Shown here piece after piece: positions 59,035-64,000 of a stretch of 64,000 nucleotides of DNA. The translations under genes and the position numbers were made by a program. Numbering within the stretch: position 1 is the first letter of the stretch; every line of letters starts with the position of its first letter. This stretch comes from Chitinophagaceae bacterium. GTDB lineage: Bacteria > Bacteroidota > Bacteroidia > Chitinophagales > Chitinophagaceae. The stretch is from contig CANGIY010000001.1 of NCBI GenBank assembly GCA_947454235.1, positions 372,001-436,000 of the forward strand. The letters are read 5' to 3'. The notes under the pieces were generated by a model. That model saw nothing but the letters and a program-made list of their open reading frames with translations. It was not told the origin of the DNA and ran no database searches.

Positions 59035-60543
59035 CTAGTTGATTAATTTTCCGACGAAAGGCATTTTTTTAAGCTCTTTCTTTTCAACGAAAGCAATTAG
59101 GCGAACGAAGCCATACATAAGCAATGATGCCGTAGCCAGACGTATGAATAGTTTATCGGTCATTGCCATCACCAGCTTTTCGGTGAAAAACAGCAGCAAC
59201 ATAGTTACCAGATACGCAATTATCTTTTTACGATTATAAGGAACAGGAAAATACTTTTGCCCCAGCAAGTAAGAAACGATCATCATAGAACCATAAGCAG
59301 CAAGAGTAGCCCAGGCACATGCCATCATACCATATTTAGGAATGAACGTGAAATTAATCAACAATGTTATAGCAGCACCAAAAAACGTAATGTACATGCC
59401 GTAGTGCATTTTATTGGTGAGTTTATACCACACCGAAAGGTTGTAGTAAATGCCTAAGCAAACATTGGCAAGCAATAAGATTGGCACTACTTTGAGTCCT
59501 TCATAGTAGGTTTTGCCCACGTACAGCTTCCATACATCGAGGAAAAGTGCTGTTGATAGAAAGGCAAAACACAACACAATCACGAACCACTTCATGACCC
59601 GGGCGTATGTTTTTGGGGCATTCTTATCTTCAGCCTGACTGAAGAAAAACGGCTCGGCACTCATACGAAATGCATTGATGAACAGGGTTACGAAGATCGA
59701 AATTTTATAGTTGGCGTTGTAAATAGCTACCTGAATTTCAGCAAGCTGAGGTGTTACCGGAGACAGTTTTTCCAGCATAATCCTATCCATGGTTTCATTT
59801 ACCATGCCGCCCAGGCCTATTAAAACCATGGGCGCACTGTAGGCAAGTAGTTCAAACCAAAGCTTTTTATCAAACTTAAACCTGAATGAAATCCATTCTT
59901 TTGCCAGTAACAGGAAGGTAACAGTCGATGCTGCGAGGTTTGCCAATAGCATAAAACCTGTATTGTCGTAAGACCTGTACCACGCTGCAAACTTATCGGC
60001 GGGGTTGATAGATAGGTGTGATGGGCACCACAACAGGAAGTAAATGGTCAGGCTGATATTGACAATAATGCCAGCTACGCGCACGAATGCATACTTTTTC
60101 GGTCGTTCTTCCTGCCTTAGGCGAGCAAAAGGAATCACAGCCATAGTATCTATCGCAATAATATAAACGCACCAATTGATGTATTCGGGGTGTAGGGTAA
60201 CACCAGTAAATTTCGCCAGTGGTGTTCTGAATATAATAAGCGCCAGTCCGAAAATAAGCGACGACACCAGTAGTGATGAGAAAGATGTCTCGAATAGTTT
60301 TTTGCGGTCGCCTGATTTGTTGGAAAACCTGAAATAAGCGGTTTCCATCCCATAAGTGAATATGACATTCAGAAACGAAACATACGACATCAATATCCCA
60401 AAGCGACCGTAATCGGCCATGCCTGAGGGCATATTGAGTATGCGCGTAACAATGGGGGTAAGCAATTGGTTCAGGAATTTAGCAGCAATGTTGCTCAATC
60501 CGTACCAAACTGTTTGACCTGCCAGTTTCTTAAGTGAAGCCAA
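59035..60543 (-). CDS. Polysaccharide flippase/MOP-family exporter (Wzx-like)
   Basis: 502 residues with about 14 membrane helices. Starts MASLKKLAGQTVWYGLSNIAAKFLNQLLTPIVTRIL, a typical O-antigen flippase opening, and ends with a basic tail. Moves undecaprenyl-linked glycans or a lipid-linked intermediate across the inner membrane. No glycosyltransferase genes are next to it in the window, so the glycan is unknown. It ends 48 bases before arsR on the same strand; no terminator was seen between them. Confidence 0.85.
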   Translation of the reverse strand: MASLKKLAGQTVWYGLSNIAAKFLNQLLTPIVTRILNMPSGMADYGRFGILMSYVSFLNVIFTYGMETAYFRFSNKSGDRKKLFETSFSSLLVSSLIFGLALIIFRTPLAKFTGVTLHPEYINWCVYIIAIDTMAVIPFARLRQEERPKKYAFVRVAGIIVNISLTIYFLLWCPSHLSINPADKFAAWYRSYDNTGFMLLANLAASTVTFLLLAKEWISFRFKFDKKLWFELLAYSAPMVLIGLGGMVNETMDRIMLEKLSPVTPQLAEIQVAIYNANYKISIFVTLFINAFRMSAEPFFFSQAEDKNAPKTYARVMKWFVIVLCFAFLSTALFLDVWKLYVGKTYYEGLKVVPILLLANVCLGIYYNLSVWYKLTNKMHYGMYITFFGAAITLLINFTFIPKYGMMACAWATLAAYGSMMIVSYLLGQKYFPVPYNRKKIIAYLVTMLLLFFTEKLVMAMTDKLFIRLATASLLMYGFVRLIAFVEKKELKKMPFVGKLIN

Positions 60544-60608
60544 AAAACGATTCGAGATTTAATGAACGGGCGTAAAGTTACAACCCACCAACGAAAACAT
60601 AGGGGGCA

Positions 60609-60648
60609 TTTAATAAAAAAGCAAGCACACGCCTGCTTTTTTATTAAA
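60609..60648 (-). terminator. Terminator of the TsdA-like cytochrome gene
   Basis: TTTAATAAAAAAGCA (60609-60623) pairs perfectly with TGCTTTTTTATTAAA (60634-60648), 15 base pairs, the right arm overlapping the stop region of the gene. AT-rich but long, with T residues after the GC core on either strand. Confidence 0.75.
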
Positions 60649-61687
60649 ATACTATTGGAAGTTTATGTTCTTTATGATAGTCGATAATCGGTTGGTATGG
60701 ACCAAATTTATGCTGCGTTTCAGAAAACGGATCTTCGTAAGGACCATAGCCATAGTCAATAGGTTTGAATTTTTTGTCAGGGTAATCAGGCGTTGCTTTG
60801 TCCTTTTTCTGTGGGCGCGGGTGAATGCGGTCGTCGTTTACGAATGCAGCTACATCAATAGCTTGTTCGTCGGTGAGTATTGGGTGATTCCACATGGCTT
60901 TGTTGAATGGCATATTGCCTTTCACGAAACGTGCCATCTTAAGCACCCTGTGCGGACTTGAGCCCACCTGATATGAGTACTTACCCCACAGCGGTGGGTA
61001 TATATAAGTAGAAGAATCGCCATTCCATTGACCTTGCCCGTCTTTGCCGTGGCATTCAGTACAATGAGTTGCATAAATAGCTGCACCCTGATTAGGGTCT
61101 GCTGGGCGATTAGGGTATTGCAGTTCTAGTCCGTCGTCGCCCTTTACGTGTTTCCCAACAGTGGTGTTTCCGCCCAGCCATTTTATGTAGCAAACAATTG
61201 CAACAATTTCTTTTGAATCGAGCGGCATAGGAGTGCCACTGTGCGGCCGCTCAATACAGTTATTGATGCGCTGCCCCAGTGTAAGGATCTGATTTTCACG
61301 ACCACGGTATTGCGGATACCGTGCATGGGTACTAAAGAAGTTGTAACCAAATGGCTTGGTACCGGCATCAAGGTGGCAGTTGGTACAGTTCATTTTATTA
61401 CCCAAATAATGACCTACAGTGCCATTCGGACCAATGTACTTCGCGGTATTCAAAACCAGGTCGCGACCATAGCGCACCATATCGCCAAACGGGTCATGCG
61501 GGATGGTTGACGTATCGGGCGGAACGAAAATTTCACCTGTGTCAGTTTTCGCCTTCGTATCAGCTACTGGGGCAGCGGGTGGGGTGCCGCTGTTACAACC
61601 CACAAATATTTGAGCAGCAACTACAACGCCCACCATCGCAGGCAGCATTAGTTTAAAAGCTCGTTTTGACACTTGAATCATAATCAC
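60644..61687 (-). CDS. tsdA: TsdA-like diheme cytochrome c (thiosulfate/tetrathionate type)
   Basis: 347 residues, lipoprotein signal ending VGC. Heme 1 motif CTNCH (101-105) followed by GQRINNCIERPHSG, where Cys144 matches the rare cysteine axial ligand of TsdA; heme 2 motif CTECH (209-213) with KMARFVKGNMPFN supplying a methionine ligand. TsdA oxidises thiosulfate to tetrathionate or does the reverse. The His/Cys heme argues for this over a general cytochrome; direction cannot be read. ATG 61687 or 61681 may start the protein. Confidence 0.78.
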   Translation of the reverse strand: MIMIQVSKRAFKLMLPAMVGVVVAAQIFVGCNSGTPPAAPVADTKAKTDTGEIFVPPDTSTIPHDPFGDMVRYGRDLVLNTAKYIGPNGTVGHYLGNKMNCTNCHLDAGTKPFGYNFFSTHARYPQYRGRENQILTLGQRINNCIERPHSGTPMPLDSKEIVAIVCYIKWLGGNTTVGKHVKGDDGLELQYPNRPADPNQGAAIYATHCTECHGKDGQGQWNGDSSTYIYPPLWGKYSYQVGSSPHRVLKMARFVKGNMPFNKAMWNHPILTDEQAIDVAAFVNDDRIHPRPQKKDKATPDYPDKKFKPIDYGYGPYEDPFSETQHKFGPYQPIIDYHKEHKLPIVF

Positions 61688-61731
61688 AAAAGTTTTTGCT
61701 CAGAGGCCGTTTGTTATTCCATTCGGCACTA

Positions 61732-61765
61732 CAAATTTACGGAAACCTCAATTTCAAAAAGCAAA
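61732..61765 (-). promoter_or_regulatory. Probable promoter of the TsdA-like gene
   Basis: Minus-strand TTTG (61765-61762) and TAAATTTG (61739-61732) with 22 bases between, slightly over the usual 19-21. Predicted leader about 38 bases. Confidence 0.5.
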
Positions 61766-61975
61766 TTTGCCACACTTCCAATTGAATTGGGTTAATTTGA
61801 TATTAATTTATTGTTAAGTGATGCATGGCATTTTTTGAACAGGCAGAAACAAGTGTTGTTCATGTAGTTGTGGTGGCGGTGGTATGCTCGAATGCGGGAC
61901 AGCACTTCGACAAGTTCCGGAACCGTTCACTTTCCTAGATAAAGGAGCGCAACGCTAACTCCTGCGCCAGTGGAT

Positions 61976-61995
61976 CCTGAAAATTCTGTAATTCT
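61976..61995 (+). repeat. CTGTAATTCT-type intergenic repeat, copy 2
   Basis: CCTGAAAATTCTGTAATTCT, exact copy of 35705-35724, followed by AAAAATTCTGTTTCAAAC where copy 1 has GAGAATCCTGATTGAGAC. Confidence 0.7.
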
Positions 61996-62338
61996 AAAAA
62001 TTCTGTTTCAAACTGCTGAAACCACATCTCGATAATGGGCAAAATAACCGTTTATTCCTTTTTTCGACCGTTAGTGAAGTTTTTTCAAATATTTAAAAAA
62101 TAGGTGACACCTTTACCTTGAAATAAAATTACGCTGTACGCAACTGCAATAAAAAGTGACTAAAATGGAAACATAAATACCGACTTTCATTTTCACGATA
62201 AGGAGTAGCAACAAATAAAAAGCTACTCAAAAAAATCCAAATCAATAACACAAAAAACAACGAATCGTTGGATGCAAAAAAAAGCACGCCAACGAAATGG
62301 GAAAAGTTTGCCTTTAAAACACTCAAACAACAAATACT

Positions 62339-64000
62339 ATGAAAAAGATATTGATGCTCCTGGTAATGACACTGATGGTGAAAATAGGATTCGCACAATG
62401 CACGCCACGCGCTATTTCTGGGCCAACATCGGTTTATGTGGGTAGTGTCGATACATTTTCTAATAGTATTACAGGGGGCACATGGTCAATAAGCAATCCG
62501 GGTGTGGCAACTATTGACGCAACGAGTGGGGCTTTAACTGCGATAACACAGGGGGCAGTGACAGTTACTTACAATATGCCCGGTGCGTGTATGCTTTTCT
62601 ATTCAACGTTAGATATCAGAGTAAACAATTCAATAAATACTCCATCAGTGATGGTGGGCGATTCAGTAGTGCCGAACTTGCTTGTCCCAGCTACAGTTGT
62701 TACATGGAGCTCTGCCGATACTTCATTTTTTAAAGTTACTTCTACGGGTAGAATTATTGGTAAAAGACTTGGTGCAAGCACCATTAATGTTGCATTCAAT
62801 TCAAGAACAGGCATTCGATGTATGGAAAGTGCACCGGTTTATATTCAAAGTAATTTTGGAATACACAGCACAATTTTGTTGGGTAGTACAGATACTGTTA
62901 TCAGTTATGTTCCGGGTGGTACATATTCTTTGTCTGATACTAATTCGGCTATAATGAGCAGTGCCAGCGGTATCATGACAACCAAGGCAATTGGTAGTTA
63001 CAATGTGTACTGTCAAAGAAATATAGGTGGTGTGAATTGTGTGACATCAAATAACCAACGGGTTGTTTCTCAAATATCTTTTCGTACTACTGTGGCTGCC
63101 GGCACTTTTGATACTGCCCGAGCAGCTTTTGGTTCGGGTAACTGGAGTTCTTCAGATACTATGGTTGCTAAAATTGAAGCAACGACAGGCATATTAAGTG
63201 CTTTAAGGAGCGGACAAACTACTATCGTGTATAATTTCAACAGAAATGGTCGCAGCTACATCGATTCGGCGCGTTTAACTGTTAGGTCTCAAGTCTCGAT
63301 GCGAGGTTCTCTTTGTGTCGGTTATACCGATACTGCCCGCGCCATTTATAGCTCGGGTGTGTGGCATTCAACTGATTCATCGATAGCAACTATTGACTCA
63401 GTTACAGGGGTAATCAATGCACGTAGAGGTGGGAATGTCGTAATTATATACTCGGTGAATGTTGCCGGGCATCCATTCTTTGATTCCAGTCATTTAGTTG
63501 TTGTTGCTTCGCCTTCAGTACCACATTATTCTGATGTTGTAACTTGTTCGTCATGGTCGGCCAGTATTCACGACATAAATTATACATGGTCTAGTTCCAA
63601 TCCGACTTTAACATATTTCATTGGCTCTGTGGCAGGTGCTAACAACGGAACTGGTCACATTGATTCTACGACTATCAGGTACTACTACAATGCTTGTCCG
63701 GTGTTTCGCGACTCTTTCAAGGTTAAATTGAAGTACCCTGCTGCTCCGCCAGCGATATCTGCCACACACGATGCAATTTGCTTTGGAGATTCCATTCAGT
63801 TTAGTGTTGTAGGTTATACGGGGGGATGGAGCGCTTCAACTCGTTTGTGTGGTAGTATTGATACTACGGGTATTTTCAGGTATACGACTGCAATATTTTC
63901 TACCGGAATCATTTCAATTACATTTTCAGCAGTTGATAGTCAGGGTTGTGCAATTTCATCTTCAAGGTCTTTTATTGCTCGTCCGGTTGTTGTTGCAGGA
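62339..64000 (+). CDS. Large Ig-like repeat surface protein, N-terminal part (3' truncated)
   Basis: The ATG at 62339 (MKKILMLLVMTLMVKIGFAQ signal peptide) opens a frame that stays open for 554 codons to the window edge. Tandem Ig-like units of about 80-90 residues recur, marked by TWSISNPGVATIDATSGALTA, TWSSADTSFFKVTSTGRIIG, NWSSSDTMVAKIEATTGILSA and WHSTDSSIATIDSVTGVINA, the Big_2 signature. Serine/threonine-rich, few lysines, as expected for a secreted protein. The C-terminus, where a T9SS sorting domain would be expected, is outside. Adhesin is the likely role. Confidence 0.85.
   Translation, partial: MKKILMLLVMTLMVKIGFAQCTPRAISGPTSVYVGSVDTFSNSITGGTWSISNPGVATIDATSGALTAITQGAVTVTYNMPGACMLFYSTLDIRVNNSINTPSVMVGDSVVPNLLVPATVVTWSSADTSFFKVTSTGRIIGKRLGASTINVAFNSRTGIRCMESAPVYIQSNFGIHSTILLGSTDTVISYVPGGTYSLSDTNSAIMSSASGIMTTKAIGSYNVYCQRNIGGVNCVTSNNQRVVSQISFRTTVAAGTFDTARAAFGSGNWSSSDTMVAKIEATTGILSALRSGQTTIVYNFNRNGRSYIDSARLTVRSQVSMRGSLCVGYTDTARAIYSSGVWHSTDSSIATIDSVTGVINARRGGNVVIIYSVNVAGHPFFDSSHLVVVASPSVPHYSDVVTCSSWSASIHDINYTWSSSNPTLTYFIGSVAGANNGTGHIDSTTIRYYYNACPVFRDSFKVKLKYPAAPPAISATHDAICFGDSIQFSVVGYTGGWSASTRLCGSIDTTGIFRYTTAIFSTGIISITFSAVDSQGCAISSSRSFIARPVVVAG

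Larger units (their letters stand above)
61688..62338. other. Long intergenic stretch before the truncated adhesin
   Basis: No gene. Contains a promoter-like pair for the cytochrome gene (61732-61765), a perfect palindrome GCAAATTTGC (61761-61770), a nested hairpin around AGGAG...CTCCT near 61942-61962, the second CTGTAATTCT repeat (61976-61995), a 7-base stem GAGTAGC/GCTACTC (62203-62228) and CAACGA-A-TCGTTG near 62256. No clear consensus promoter for the adhesin was found. Confidence 0.5.

Noticed and set aside
1-64000. CRISPR array, prophage, integrase or IS element
   Set aside because: Looked for regularly spaced repeats, transposase DDE or tyrosine recombinase motifs and terminal inverted repeats; found only the short palindromes and direct repeats already listed.

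Overview
The window reads as a chromosomal segment of a Bacteroidota bacterium, most likely of the order Chitinophagales. Reasons: seven large secreted proteins of the type IX secretion (T9SS) kind, six with a visible C-terminal sorting domain; a TonB-dependent receptor with a carboxypeptidase-like N-terminal domain; promoters of the Bacteroidota form (TTTG about 20 bases upstream of TAnnTTTG); a homocysteine-methylase domain separate from the rest of MetH; a stand-alone RfaE2-type adenylyltransferase; and a split pntA. I see no rRNA, tRNA, CRISPR array, prophage or insertion sequence. A reading frame is open at each end: the 3' part of an Ig-like-repeat T9SS protein at 1-1026 and the 5' part of a similar protein from 62339 to the window edge.

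Layout. 1-8921: T9SS protein, SUI1 factor, SRPBCC and YdeI-like proteins, an outer-membrane barrel, superoxide dismutase, TonB receptor with a small secreted partner, and a second T9SS protein. 8926-18719: a minus-strand block of housekeeping and storage genes (hemW, a zinc-type CDF exporter, ppx-ppk1 for polyphosphate, rfaE2, a flippase-like membrane protein, panD, cphA for cyanophycin). 18720-19558: a decayed YoeB-type toxin gene behind an intact antitoxin, and a candidate small RNA. 19672-22713: cysS and the rpsF-rpsR-rplI operon. 22774-26686: a divergent locus that looks like copper handling (HMA-domain protein, barrel, CCGKC small protein, very methionine-rich barrel, MbnP-like lipoprotein). 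26758-35391: CDGSH protein, secreted proteins of unknown role, a TPR-PAS protein with an orphan H-box, and the MetH homocysteine domain. 35392-37980: an NHL-repeat T9SS gene flanked by 48-base direct repeats and several short palindromes. 37981-41102: an A-PCP-TE NRPS-like enzyme, predicted from its pocket residues to load cysteine, overlapping a GNAT acetyltransferase gene. 41175-50806: Omp28-like T9SS protein, second TPR/H-box protein, pntAA-pntAB-pntB, EGF-like lipoprotein, M1 metallopeptidase. 50815-52598: an MbnP-MbnH copper pair. 52683-56666: haloalkane-dehalogenase-like hydrolase, its TetR regulator, and a UvrD/PcrA helicase. 56667-58986: an arsenic operon arsR-arsC-arsM-aquaporin. 59035-64000: a flippase, a TsdA-like diheme cytochrome, a repeat-bearing intergenic stretch, and the truncated adhesin.

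How the genes may work together. Three separate metal or metalloid loci (copper at 22.8-26.7 kb, copper MbnP/MbnH at 50.8-52.6 kb, arsenic at 56.7-59.0 kb), plus a CDF exporter and superoxide dismutase, suggest a metal-stressed habitat. Polyphosphate and cyanophycin genes suggest storage of phosphate and nitrogen. The A-PCP-TE/GNAT pair is the best candidate for an undescribed small-molecule system, and the MbnP paralog without an adjacent MbnH is the best candidate for an undescribed variant of a known one. All functional calls are from reading the sequence; no database search was run.
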